From JACKBK01 sp963707275 (GTDB lineage: Bacteria > Chloroflexota > Anaerolineae > JAAEKA01), in contig CAVPPH010000003.1 of the NCBI GenBank assembly GCA_963707275.1, positions 1 to 64,000 of the forward strand: DNA of 64,000 nt, read 5' to 3'. The position numbers and the translations under genes are program-made. The notes under the pieces are model-generated. The model searched no databases and was not told the origin of the DNA. It was given only the letters and a program-made list of their open reading frames with translations. Below, in pieces: positions 54,312 to 63,092 of this stretch. Every line of letters starts with the position of its first letter. The stretch's first letter is position 1.

Positions 54312-55244
54312 GTGGCAGTAGTAAAAATGAAGGACCTGCTTGAGGCAGGCGTCCACTTCGGTCACCGCACTCGCCGGTGGCACCCCAAGATGAAGCCGTA
54401 CATCTTCACGGAGCGTAACGGCATCCACATCATCGATCTTCAGCAGACCATGAGCATGATCGAGACAGCCTATGGCCGCACACGCTCCGTCGTTGCGTCT
54501 GGCGGAACGGTCCTGTTCGTGGGAACCAAGAAGCAGGCGCAGCAGAGCGTTCAGGAAGCAGCGGAAAGCTGCGGCATGCCGTACATCAACAACCGTTGGC
54601 TGGGCGGCACGCTGACCAACTTCCGCACCATCCGCCAGCGGGTGGATTACATGATCAAGCTGGAGCAGCAGCGCGACCGCGGCGACTTCGAGCGTCTGAC
54701 CAAGAAGGAAGCTCTGGAGCTCAACCGTCTGATCGCACGACTGGAAACCCGGCTCGGCGGCCTGCGCGAGATGCGTCGCCTGCCCGATCTGGTCTTCATC
54801 ACCGACGTCAACCGCGATGACATCGCCGTCCAGGAATGCAACAAGCTGGAGATTCCCATCGTTGCGATGGTGGACACCAATTGCGACCCTGATCCCATCG
54901 ATCTGATCATCCCGGCCAACGACGATGCCATCCGCGCTATCAAGCTGATGGCAGGCGTGATTGCCCAGGCAGCCAGCGACGGCGGGCACATGCGCGAGGT
55001 GATTGCGGCCGAAGAGGACGAGGACTACAAGAGCCTGCCCTCGGAGGAAATCCGCGAGCCTGCAACCTTCCTTGGACCATCAACCCTGGCCAAGATCGCC
55101 CGCGGCTTCGACACCGACGATGACGGCGACGACATCGAGGAGATCAAAGAGGTCGAGGTTGACATCGAGGTCGAGGACTTTGAGATCGACGCTGACGACG
55201 AAGACACTGACGACGCTGTCGAGGGCGACGCTGACGAAGCGTAA
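54312..55244 (+). CDS. rpsB: 30S ribosomal protein S2
   Basis: 310 residues. MKDLLEAGVHFGHRTRRWHP, YIFTERNGIHIIDLQQTMSM, VLFVGTKKQAQQSVQEAAES, YINNRWLGGTLTNFRTIRQR, RLPDLVFITDVNRDDIAVQE and ANDDAIRAIKLMAGVIAQA define S2. After about residue 250 an acidic extension rich in Asp and Glu (DIEVEDFEIDADDEDTDDAV) makes it longer than the usual 230-260 residues; this appears in some Chloroflexota. GTG 54312 follows AGGAGG at 54293-54298; ATG 54327 is an alternative. Confidence 0.95.
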   Translation: MAVVKMKDLLEAGVHFGHRTRRWHPKMKPYIFTERNGIHIIDLQQTMSMIETAYGRTRSVVASGGTVLFVGTKKQAQQSVQEAAESCGMPYINNRWLGGTLTNFRTIRQRVDYMIKLEQQRDRGDFERLTKKEALELNRLIARLETRLGGLREMRRLPDLVFITDVNRDDIAVQECNKLEIPIVAMVDTNCDPDPIDLIIPANDDAIRAIKLMAGVIAQAASDGGHMREVIAAEEDEDYKSLPSEEIREPATFLGPSTLAKIARGFDTDDDGDDIEEIKEVEVDIEVEDFEIDADDEDTDDAVEGDADEA

Positions 55245-55270
55245 GTCCGTCAGCTTGTGAGAGATATTGT

Positions 55271-55302
55271 CCTGGGTGCCAGATCCAACTCTGGCGCCCA
55301 GG
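55271..55302 (+). terminator. Hairpin between rpsB and tsf
   Basis: CCTGGGTGCCAGA pairs with TCTGGCGCCCAGG through 13 pairs (one G-T) around a 6-base loop. No T-run follows, so it may attenuate, process or stabilise the rpsB-tsf message rather than end it. Confidence 0.5.
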
Positions 55303-55334
55303 ATTGCAGCAAACAAAAACATAGGAGACAGAAC

Positions 55335-55928
55335 TTGGCTACTTCATCGGAACAGATCAAGCAACTGCGCGAGCAAACGGGCGCGGGCGTGCTTGACTGC
55401 AAACGTGCACTGGATGAGACCGACGGCAACTTCGACAAGGCCGTCGAGATTTTGCGCAACAAGGGCCTGGCTGCGGCGGCCAAGAAGGCTGACCGCGACG
55501 CCTCCGAGGGCCTGATCGGCAATTACGTACACATGGGATCCAAGGTGGCAGCTATCGTCGAGGTCAACTGCGAATCCGACTTCGTGGCCCGCACCGAGCA
55601 ATTCCAGACACTGACCCGCGATCTGGCGATGCAGGTTGTCGCCACCAGCCCGCTGTTCGTGCGGCGCGAGGATGTCCCCGCCGATGTGGCGGACAAGCAG
55701 CGCGCGGTCTATCGTGAGGAACTGGCCGACTCCGACAAGCCGGCTGACATCGTTGAGAAGATCATCGAAGGCAAGCTGGACAAGTATTTCAAGGAAAACT
55801 GCCTGCTGGAGCAGCCCTTCATCAAGGATGGCGGCGTGTCAGTGGGTGACCTTGTCACAGCCAGCATTGCCAAGCTGGGCGAAAACATCGTCGTCCGACG
55901 CTTCGCACGCCTCGAAGTCGGCGCATAG
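55335..55928 (+). CDS. tsf: Elongation factor Ts (short form)
   Basis: 197 residues, the short EF-Ts type. EQIKQLREQTGAGVLDCKRA (UBA-like N-terminus), DFDKA-type KAVEILRNKGLAAAAKKADR, ASEGLIGNYVHMGSKVAAIV, EVNCESDFVARTEQFQTLTR and the C-terminal KENCLLEQPFIKD. It recycles EF-Tu by GDP release. The start is TTG 55335, six bases after AGGAGA; the in-frame extension upstream is read through the hairpin and is not conserved. Confidence 0.94.
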   Translation: MATSSEQIKQLREQTGAGVLDCKRALDETDGNFDKAVEILRNKGLAAAAKKADRDASEGLIGNYVHMGSKVAAIVEVNCESDFVARTEQFQTLTRDLAMQVVATSPLFVRREDVPADVADKQRAVYREELADSDKPADIVEKIIEGKLDKYFKENCLLEQPFIKDGGVSVGDLVTASIAKLGENIVVRRFARLEVGA

Positions 55929-55941
55929 GCTCATTGATTGA

Positions 55942-55977
55942 CCGCCAGGTCGGGAGCATGAGTTCCCGACCTGGCGG
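55942..55977 (+). terminator. Strong hairpin after tsf
   Basis: CCGCCAGGTCGGGA and TCCCGACCTGGCGG form 14 pairs around an 8-base loop just after the tsf stop. Only a weak T-tract (CATTTCCC) follows. It separates rpsB-tsf from pyrH. Confidence 0.7.
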
Positions 55978-56166
55978 CATTTCCCGCAGATTGCACGACC
56001 GGCAAGGCTGGCTCCACAGCAATCTGTGAAGTACGCCTCCTGAAAACTCCCCTCGTCCACGAAAGCGCCGCGACGGGGAGATCATGTAATCGATGGCACG
56101 GCTGACGCATCGTTAAACAAGAGCCGCCGCGACGTCCCCCACGTTTCCAATAGCAAGGAAGAAGCC

Positions 56167-56904
56167 ATGCCGGACCCGATATTCAAACGTATTCTACTCA
56201 AGGTCGGCGGCGAATTGATGGCCGGCCCAGAGGGCTTTGGCATCGACCCCGTGCGGGCGGAGATCCTGGCGAAAAAGATCGGCCAGGTCAAGGATATGGG
56301 GGTCGAGGTCGCCGTCGTTCTCGGAGCAGGCAACATCTGGCGGGGCAAGACCGGTCTGGAGCATGGGATGGAACGCGCCACGGCCGACCATATGGGCATG
56401 CTGGCCACCGTCATGAACGCGCTGGCGCTGCAGGACGCTCTGGAGCGCAACGGAACCGAAACGCGCGTCCAGACCTCCATCGAGATGCGCTCGCTGGCGG
56501 AACCCTACATTCGCCTGCGTGCCATCCGCCACCTGGAGAAGGGGCGCGTTGTTATCGTCGGCGCCGGCACCGGCAACCCCTATTTCACTACCGACACCGC
56601 GGCCGCCCTGCGCGCCATGGAGATCAACGCCGACGCGCTGATCAAGGCAACCAAAGTCGACGCGGTCTACGCCGATGATCCGAAGACCAACCCCGACGCG
56701 CAGCGCTTCGAGTTCCTGCCCTACATCGACGCCCTGAATATGCGGGTGGGCGTGCTGGACAGCACCGCCATCACGCTGTGCATGGATAACCACATGCCTA
56801 TCTTCGTGGTTGACCTGTGGCTGCCAGGCATTTTGGAAGCGGTTGTCACCGGCCAGCGAGTGGGCACGATCATTGGCGACCCGGAACACTGGCAGGCCGG
56901 CTGA
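56167..56904 (+). CDS. pyrH: UMP kinase
   Basis: 245 residues. Phosphorylates UMP to UDP. RILLKVGGELMAGPEGFGID, VAVVLGAGNIWRGKTG, HMGMLATVMNALALQDALER, VVIVGAGTGNPYFTTDTAAA, ADALIKATKVDAVYADDPKT and LDSTAITLCMDNHMPIFVVD are the amino-acid-kinase-fold blocks of PyrH. It is followed after 85 bases by frr, the common bacterial order tsf-pyrH-frr. Confidence 0.95.
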   Translation: MPDPIFKRILLKVGGELMAGPEGFGIDPVRAEILAKKIGQVKDMGVEVAVVLGAGNIWRGKTGLEHGMERATADHMGMLATVMNALALQDALERNGTETRVQTSIEMRSLAEPYIRLRAIRHLEKGRVVIVGAGTGNPYFTTDTAAALRAMEINADALIKATKVDAVYADDPKTNPDAQRFEFLPYIDALNMRVGVLDSTAITLCMDNHMPIFVVDLWLPGILEAVVTGQRVGTIIGDPEHWQAG

Positions 56905-56989
56905 GCAACTATTGCGGACGGCTTCGGACATCGTCCCAGTTCCGACCGGCAACTTTCGCAGTCAGACGCATATCGCAACGGAGCGAGAT

Positions 56990-57565
56990 ATGGCAGATCA
57001 ATTCGACAACACAGACGACATTCTTCTGGACGCCGACGACCGGATGGACAAGGCCGTCGATGCGCTCAAGAACGATCTTGTGGTCATTCGCACCGGGCGC
57101 GCCTCGCCGGGTCTGGTCGAACACCTCTCCGTACCCTACTACGGCGCGCCGACACCGCTGATCCAGCTGGCCGTCATCAGCGTGCCTGAGCCGCGGCTGA
57201 TCACCGTCAAGCCCTTCAGCGCCGGTGACATCGGCACGATCCAGAAGGCGATACAGAACTCCGATCTGGGCATCACGCCAACCAACGACGGCAAGATCAT
57301 CCGATTGGCTGTGCCGGCCTTGACCGAAGAGCGGCGCCGTGAGCTGGCCCGGCAGGTCGGCCACCGGACCGAAGAGGCGCGCGTTGCCGCTCGCAACGTC
57401 CGCCGCGACGCCAACGACTCCATCAAGAAGCTCGAAAAAGACAAGCTGATCTCCGAGGACGAGATGCACGGGGCGCTGGACGACGTGCAGGAGATGCTGA
57501 ACAAAGTCATCGAGCGCATCGACAAGATCGGCCGCGACAAAGAGGCCGAACTGATGGAGGTCTAG
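56990..57565 (+). CDS. frr: Ribosome recycling factor
   Basis: 191 residues. Splits post-termination ribosomes together with EF-G. DADDRMDKAVDALKNDLVVI and RTGRASPGLVEHLSVPYYGA, TPLIQLAVISVPEPRLITVK, IQNSDLGITPTNDGKIIRLA, LTEERRRELARQVGHRTEEA and RVAARNVRRDANDSIKKLEK match RRF end to end, with a few extra residues at the N-terminus. ATG 56990 follows GGAGCGAG. Intact. Confidence 0.95.
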   Translation: MADQFDNTDDILLDADDRMDKAVDALKNDLVVIRTGRASPGLVEHLSVPYYGAPTPLIQLAVISVPEPRLITVKPFSAGDIGTIQKAIQNSDLGITPTNDGKIIRLAVPALTEERRRELARQVGHRTEEARVAARNVRRDANDSIKKLEKDKLISEDEMHGALDDVQEMLNKVIERIDKIGRDKEAELMEV

Positions 57566-57611
57566 CGCTGAAAGCGTCCGTCAGCGTGTAGGCAGCCCCG
57601 GCGAGACAGTC

Positions 57612-58352
57612 ATGCCCCTCGACAACCCCAACGGTGTACAACCTGAATACGACGGTCTGCGGATTCCATACCATGTCGGCATCGTCATGGATGGCAATGG
57701 ACGCTGGGCACAACAGCGTGGCCAGCCGCGCGTCTTCGGCCATCGCGCCGGCACCGAAAACATCCGACGTGTTCTGGAAGCGTCGATCAACGTGGGCATC
57801 AAGGCGCTGACGATCTATGCCTTTTCGACCGAGAACTGGAACCGGCCGCCGGCCGAAGTGCGCGCGCTGATGCAGCTCCTCAGCCGCACCATTCGCGACC
57901 AATTGAGGGAACTGCACGAGAACGGGGTTCAGATCCGCCACAGCGGCAGTCTGATCGGCATCTCCGACACGCTGAAGCGGCAGATTGCCGAAGCGTTGGA
58001 ACTGACGCGCAACAATGACCGCATCATCCTCAACGTCGCCTTTAACTACGGCGGGCGCGCCGAGATCATCGACGCCGTGCAGCGCATCATCGCCGACGGC
58101 CTGCGTCCTGATGAGGTCACTGAGGACATGTTCAGCCACTACCTGTACACGCAGGGATTGGCCGATCCCGACCTCATCATCCGCACCGGCGGCGAGTATC
58201 GCCTCAGCAACTTCCTCATCTGGCAGGCAGCCTACGCGGAGTACTACGCCACACCAACCTTCTGGCCCGATTTTGACGAAAACGAGCTCCGGCTTGCGCT
58301 GGTGGCCTATACCGAGCGCGACCGGCGGTTCGGCAAAGTAAAGGTCCCCTGA
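57612..58352 (+). CDS. uppS: Isoprenyl transferase (undecaprenyl diphosphate synthase)
   Basis: 246 residues. Builds the C55 lipid carrier from farnesyl-PP and IPP. VGIVMDGNGRWAQQRGQPRV (catalytic Asp, GNGRW), GHRAGTENIRRVLEASINVG, LTIYAFSTENWNRPPAEVRA, LNVAFNYGGRAEIIDAV and DLIIRTGGEYRLSNFLIWQA with AYAEYY are the cis-prenyltransferase regions I-V. It is the cell-wall lipid gene that commonly follows frr, and cdsA follows after 3 bases. Confidence 0.95.
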   Translation: MPLDNPNGVQPEYDGLRIPYHVGIVMDGNGRWAQQRGQPRVFGHRAGTENIRRVLEASINVGIKALTIYAFSTENWNRPPAEVRALMQLLSRTIRDQLRELHENGVQIRHSGSLIGISDTLKRQIAEALELTRNNDRIILNVAFNYGGRAEIIDAVQRIIADGLRPDEVTEDMFSHYLYTQGLADPDLIIRTGGEYRLSNFLIWQAAYAEYYATPTFWPDFDENELRLALVAYTERDRRFGKVKVP

Positions 58353-58355
58353 GCC

Positions 58356-59153
58356 ATGCTACGCACCCGAGTGATCAGCGCCATCGTCCTTCTGGCTATT
58401 GTTGCAATCCCGCTGATCCTCGGCGGCCTGCCGTTTTTTCTCCTGATCGCGGCCATTGGGCTGGTGGCGACCTACGAGTTCGCCACCCTCTTTCGCAAGG
58501 GTGGGCACGGCCCGATGCTCATCGTAGCCGGCTTGCTGGCGCTGGCTTTCATTGCCCAGGCCCAGTGGCCGACCCTCTTTCCCCTGGCTCCCCTCCTGAC
58601 TATCGCGGTGGTTGGCAGCCTGCTCGCCTCCCTTTGGAACAAATCACCTCACCCGGCCAGCGATTGGACGCTGACACTGGCCGGCGCGCTGTATGTTGGC
58701 TGGCTGCTTAACCACTTCGTCCGCCTGCGCGCGCTGAAGATCAAGGTCTCTACTGGCTCCTGCTGGGCGCGATCGCAATCTGGACCGCCGACGCGACCGC
58801 CTATTTCGCCGGGCGCGCTTTTGGCAAACACCCCTGGTGGCCGCGCCACAGCCCCAAGAAAACCTGGGAAGGCTATCTTGTGGGCGCCGCTGCGGCGACG
58901 GTTGTGACCGCGATTCTGGGCGTGCTGCTGCTTCAGCTCAGCCCGCTGGAAGCCGCGGCGCTTGGCTTGCTGATCGGCCTGTTCGCGCCGCTGGGCGACC
59001 TGGCCGAGTTCGATGATCAAGCGCGAGGTCGGCGCCAAAGACTCCAGCAACCTCATTCCCGGCCACGGCGGCTTTCTGGACCGCATCGACAGCCTGCTGA
59101 TCACCATCCCAATCGTGTTCTATTGGGCGACCGTGCTACCCCGCTGGGGATAG
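58356..59153 (+). CDS. cdsA: Phosphatidate cytidylyltransferase, interrupted
   Basis: Makes CDP-diacylglycerol from phosphatidate in the membrane. The N-terminal half (LRTRVISAIVLLAIVAIPLI, LVATYEFATLFRKGG) has membrane segments. Shifting one base near 58748 gives LLGAIAIWTADATAYFAGRA and FGKHPWWPRHSPKKTWEGYL, and a second shift near 59010 gives SMIKREVGAKDSSNLIPGHG and GFLDRIDSLL, the CDP-alcohol signature S-x8-10-K-R-x4-K-D-x-P-GHGG-x2-DR-D. It ends PRWG at 59151-59153. The enzyme should be essential, so two indels in it argue for sequence errors. Confidence 0.85.
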
Positions 59154-59329
59154 CGGAAGCTCGCTTCGTGTGTACACCAGCGGCAGACTTCCGCAGTCGC
59201 TGGTTGCAACAGTTTCTGGACTCGGGACAGCAAGCGGCGTTTCTACGTCGTGTCGGTGACTGTGAAAGTCTGCTGATCTCTGCGCAGGCCCAAGTGGTCA
59301 TCTCCCAGTTTCATAGTCAAGGAGGCACT

Positions 59330-60685
59330 ATGACGGCAACTACCGCGCGCCCTATGGTCGATGATCGTCGCGAGATCCGCGGCTGGGCCATGTACGACTG
59401 GGCCAATTCCGCGTTCAGCACCACGGTTGGCACCGTGTTTCTCGGCCCGTATGTCACGGAACTGGCAAGGGCCGCAGCCGGCCCGGACGGCATGGCGCGC
59501 TTTCTTGGCCTGCCCGTCGCCCCGGCCTCCTTCCTGCCGTTCGCTATTTCGCTCTCGGTGCTGCTGCAGGTGTTCTTCCTGCCGATGCTGGGCGCGATCG
59601 CCGACTATTCGCACATCCGCAAACAGATGCTGATCCTGTTTGCCACCATGGGCGCATCGGCCACCATCGCGATGTTCTTTGTGACGGGCCCGGTCTGGTG
59701 GCTGGGCGGCGTGCTCTTTGTCTTTGCCAATCTCTGTTTCGGCGCTTCGATTGTCTTCTACAACGCCTACCTGCCGGATATCGCCAGTCCGGAACAGCGG
59801 GACCGGGTCTCCTCTTTCGGCTGGGCGATGGGATATCTGGGCGGCGGCCTGCTGCTGCTGTTCAACCTGATCTTCTTCCAGTTCCACGACGCGCTGGGAA
59901 TCAGCTCCGGCCTGGCGGTGCGAATCAACCTGGCGTCGGCCGGTCTGTGGTGGCTGGGCTTTTCGATGTTCACCTGGCGGCGACTGCGCTCGCGCCGACC
60001 ACAGCGCGAGCTTCCCGCAGAGGAGAACTACGTCAGCGCCGGCTTCAAGCAACTGTGGCAGACGCTGAAGGAGATGCGCCACTTTCCCCAGACCGTGCAG
60101 TTCCTGCTGGCCTACCTGATCTACAACGACGGCGTGCAGACGGTCATCGCCATCTCGGCGATCTTCGGCGCCGAGGAACTGGGGTTGGACGTGGGCACGC
60201 TGAGCATGGTTATTCTGGTGGTGCAGTTCGTGGCGTTCTTCGGAGCGCTCTTCTTCGGCTGGCTGGCCGGCAAGATCGGCACCAAGCGCGCGCTGGTGAC
60301 CAGCCTGGTCATCTGGAGCGTGGTTGTCATCTATGCCTACGGGTTCCTATACGACGCCGCAGGCTTCTTCATCCTCGGTGTGGCCGTCGGCGCGGTGCTG
60401 GGCGGCAGCCAGGCGCTCAGCCGCAGCCTCTTCTCGCAGATGATCCCCATCGGTCGCGAGGCTGAGTACTTCTCCCTCTACGAGATCAGCGAGCGCGGCA
60501 CGTCGTGGCTGGGGCCGTTTGTGTTTGCGATGGTCAATCAGTTCACCGGCAGCCTGCGCCTGGCTATTCTGTCGGTCATCCTGTTCTTCGTGGTCGGCTT
60601 GATCCTGCTGGTCCTGACTAATACGGCGGAGGCGATTGCAGAGGCCCGGCGCGCAGAGTTGCCGCCCGACCCGCTGGCAGCATAA
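59330..60685 (+). CDS. MFS transporter, UMF1/Atg22-like
   Basis: 451 residues, about 12 membrane segments. REIRGWAMYDWANSAFSTTV is the hallmark start of the UMF1 family (GW-YDWANS-F), then FLPMLGAIADYSHIRKQMLI (MFS motif A equivalent), FYNAYLPDIASPEQRDRVSS with FGWAMGYLGGGLLLL, and GVQTVIAISAIFGAEELGL. Relatives of yeast Atg22 export amino acids, but bacterial substrates are unknown. AAGGAGG precedes the ATG. A related gene follows after 10 bases. Confidence 0.85.
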   Translation: MTATTARPMVDDRREIRGWAMYDWANSAFSTTVGTVFLGPYVTELARAAAGPDGMARFLGLPVAPASFLPFAISLSVLLQVFFLPMLGAIADYSHIRKQMLILFATMGASATIAMFFVTGPVWWLGGVLFVFANLCFGASIVFYNAYLPDIASPEQRDRVSSFGWAMGYLGGGLLLLFNLIFFQFHDALGISSGLAVRINLASAGLWWLGFSMFTWRRLRSRRPQRELPAEENYVSAGFKQLWQTLKEMRHFPQTVQFLLAYLIYNDGVQTVIAISAIFGAEELGLDVGTLSMVILVVQFVAFFGALFFGWLAGKIGTKRALVTSLVIWSVVVIYAYGFLYDAAGFFILGVAVGAVLGGSQALSRSLFSQMIPIGREAEYFSLYEISERGTSWLGPFVFAMVNQFTGSLRLAILSVILFFVVGLILLVLTNTAEAIAEARRAELPPDPLAA

Positions 60686-60695
60686 CCGCGCGACC

Positions 60696-62224
60696 ATGAC
60701 GACCTCGACGACCGGCGCAGTGCCGCAGCCGACCCGGCTGTCGGTCATCTCGTGGGCGCTGTATGACCTGGCGAACACGACGTTTTCCATCAACATCGTT
60801 TCGCTCTATTTCAGCCTGTGGGTCGTTAACACCATGGGGGGCGCGGACAAAGACTACGGCTATGCCAACAGCTTTTCCATGGCGCTGCTCTTCTTCACGG
60901 CGCCGATCCTGGGGGCGTTTTCCGACCAGGCCGGCCGGCGTAAGCCGTTCCTGATCGCGACTACGCTGCTATGCGTCACTATGACTGCGCTGCTGGGCGC
61001 GGGCGGACTGGCGCTCTCACTCGCGCTGTTCATCGGCGCAAACTACATGTTTCAAGGGGGGCTGATCTTTTACGATTCGCTGCTGCCGGCGGTCAGCACC
61101 GAGGAAAATCGCGGCCGGGTCAGCGGACTGGGCATTGGGCTGGGCTACCTGGGATCGTTCATCGGCGTCGCCACCGGCCTGCTTTTCCTGGACCGCATCG
61201 GTTACACGGGCATCTTTCGCGCGACGGCGCTGCTGTTCCTCCTGTTTGCCTTGCCCTGTTTCCTGTTCGTGCGCGAGCCGCTGATGCAGAGCGCCGGCTC
61301 GCTGGGCAGGGTCGTGCCGCGGCGCGTTTTCGCAGACCTACGGCCGCGGCTTCCGCACTATCACTCGCTGGCCGCGCTATTTCGCACTCTGGGCGGGGAT
61401 CGGCGTCGCGCAGGGCTTGCTGGCCGCGCTGCTGGTGGCGCTGGCCGGCGGGCAGCCGCAGGGGTGGTTCTTGCTGGCCGGCGCGCTGGCCGGGCTGGTG
61501 GAGTCGGTGGTGCTGCTGCCGGTGGTCGGGCCGGCGCTGCACGCGACCCGCTATCGCGGCCTGGCGCGCTTTCTGGTCGGCCGCGTCTTCTACACCGATC
61601 CGATCAACACGCTGATCGTTTTCATGGGCATCTACGCCGCCAACGAGGTCGGCTTCAGCCAGCAGGAGACGCAGGGCTTGCTGCTGGTCAGCATCGCGGT
61701 CGCGGTGGCGGGCGGCATCCTGTGGGGCGTGGTGGTGGATCGCATCGGCCCCAAACGGACGCTGAACATCGTGCTGGTGATGTGGATGGTTGCGCTGGCG
61801 GCCGTGGCAGCCATCGCGCATGCTGGACCTGTCTCGCTGGCTGTTCTGGGGCGTGGCGACGATGGCCGGCGTGGCGTTGGGCGGCACCTGGGCAGCCGAC
61901 CGGCCATATTTACTGCGTCTGGCGCCGCCCCAGTTCGTGGGCGAATTCTACGGGCTGTATGCCATGGTGGGCCGCTTCGCCAGCATCATCGGGCCGTTTC
62001 TGTGGGGCTACGTGGCCGACACGCTGGGAATGGGACGCCCGGCAGCGGTGCTGAGCCTGCTGGTGTTCATCGTGATCGCGTTCGTCATCCTGCAAGGCGT
62101 GGACGACCACCCGCGCGACTGGTCCGGTACCGAGCGCGGCAGGAGAGCAGTAGAACGATTTTCCATAATCGTTCGGTACTCTCAATCACGCGCTTTCCGC
62201 CAATCGAGTAACTTCCACAGGTGA
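60696..62224 (+). CDS. MFS transporter, UMF1/Atg22-like, interrupted
   Basis: Same family as the preceding gene: RLSVISWALYDLANTTFSIN, FFTAPILGAFSDQAGRRKPF, FYDSLLPAVSTEENRGRVSG with LGIGLGYLGSFIGVA, then after a shift near 61330 FSQTYGRGFRTITRWPRYFA, and after another near 61820 LDLSRWLFWGVATMAGVALG with AADRPYLLRLAPPQFVGEFY and GLYAMVGRFASIIGPFLWGY. About 500 residues. The tandem pair may form a heteromeric or two-substrate system; the sequence does not tell. The last 20 residues (AVERFSIIVRYSQSRAFRQS and on) are encoded by an inserted inverted repeat, so the original end lay near 62145. Confidence 0.8.
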
Positions 62225-62252
62225 GGAGAAACGATTTGGAAAATCGTTCTAC
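62150..62252. repeat. Inverted repeat of the AACGATTTTCC family at the end of the transporter gene
   Basis: Left arm 62150-62173 (GTAGAACGATTTTCC then ATAATCGTT) and right arm 62230-62252 (AACGATTTGG then AAAATCGTTCTAC) are complementary with one mismatch; loop 56 bases. Same arms as in aroE (43773-43839). It contributes a stop codon to the transporter. Confidence 0.8.
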
Positions 62253-62326
62253 AACCTGAACCATGTCCTCGCGCACAATCCAGTCCCAAGTCCCCACGCC
62301 CTACGCCCCATTCCCCACTCCCCTGC

Positions 62327-62355
62327 TTCACGCCAACACTCCCCTGTGCTATAAT
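62327..62355 (+). promoter_or_regulatory. Probable promoter of the glpX stub-ridA unit
   Basis: TTCACG at 62327-62332 and TATAAT at 62350-62355, spacer 17. Confidence 0.5.
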
Positions 62356-62407
62356 TTGCAATGCGCCAAGGCTGGCGCGAGATTCTCAACGAGGAAACGA
62401 ACGCACG

Positions 62408-62563
62408 ATGGCAGAACAACCGGATCGCAACCTGGCGCTGGAACTGGCGCGAGTGGCCGAGGGCGCCGCACTGGCTGCGGCCCGCTGGATGGGTCGCGGT
62501 GCCACGATCAAGGCAGATCAGGCAGCCGTCGATGCTATGCGATCGATCCTAAACACGCTATAG
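62408..62563 (+). pseudogene. glpX: Class II fructose-1,6-bisphosphatase (glpX) N-terminal stub
   Basis: ATG 62408 opens PDRNLALELARVAEGAALAA followed by ARWMGRGATIKADQAAVDAM and RSILNTL, then TAG at 62561-62563. This is the conserved N-terminus of GlpX (RNLALE-VRVTEAAA-AA-R-MGRGDK-AADQAAVDAMR). The stop falls just where the catalytic MDGTVVIGEGE would begin; the remaining roughly 270 residues are absent. The stop overlaps the ribosome site of ridA, so the stub is probably co-transcribed and may now only couple translation. Confidence 0.7.
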
Positions 62564-62576
62564 GAGACTGGCTTCC

Positions 62577-62961
62577 ATGACACGAACAGTAATCGCTACA
62601 CCCCACGCGCCGGCCGCGGTCGGCCCGTATTCGCAAGCTATCCGCAGCGGCAATCTGGTGTTCACCGCCGGCCAGATCGGCCTTGACCCGTCCACCGGCA
62701 AAGTTGTCGAGGGTCTTGAAAACCAGGTTGAGCAAGTGCTGGCCAACCTGCGCGCCGTGCTGGCAGCCGCCGGCAGCAGCCTGGATCAGGCGGTCAAGAC
62801 CACCATCTTCCTGGCGGACATGGCTGACTTTGCCCAGGTCAACGCCATCTATGGCCAGCGCGTTCACTGTGACGCCGCCAGCGCGTTCGACGATTCAGGC
62901 AGGAGGATTGCCGCTGGGCGCGCTGGTCGAAATCGAGGTCATCGCCCTGGTTGGCGACTGA
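62577..62961 (+). CDS. ridA: RidA/YjgF-family enamine/imine deaminase, interrupted
   Basis: About 128 residues. Hydrolyses reactive 2-aminoacrylate and related enamines made by PLP enzymes. TPHAPAAVGPYSQAIRSGNL, VFTAGQIGLDPSTGKVVEG, QVEQVLANLRAVLAAAGSSL and TTIFLADMADFAQVNAIYGQ match the family; after an indel near 62868 the end reads PPARSTIQAGGLPLGALVEI with the catalytic Arg (PARS-x-Q) and the terminal E-x-IAL. AGGAG at 62562-62566 lies before the ATG. Confidence 0.88.
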
Positions 62962-62988
62962 ATCGCACCCGAACCGAACGAATCTGGC

Positions 62989-63026
62989 GCGGCCCGACGA
63001 ATTTGCGATTAGCCTCGTCGGGCCGC
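62989..63026 (+). terminator. Terminator-like hairpin after ridA
   Basis: GCGGCCCGACGA and TCGTCGGGCCGC form 12 pairs around a 14-base loop, followed by TTGCTATTT. The TTGCTA is also the -35 box of the next promoter, so terminator and promoter abut. Confidence 0.7.
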
Positions 63027-63055
63027 TTGCTATTTGCACACATTTCCGGTATAAT
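63027..63055 (+). promoter_or_regulatory. Promoter of the acidic repeat protein gene
   Basis: TTGCTA at 63027-63032 and TATAAT at 63050-63055, spacer 17; an AGGAGGAGAT ribosome site lies at 63070-63079. Confidence 0.6.
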
Positions 63056-63092
63056 TTCCCGGACACCTTAGGAGGAGATATCAAAGAGCCTA

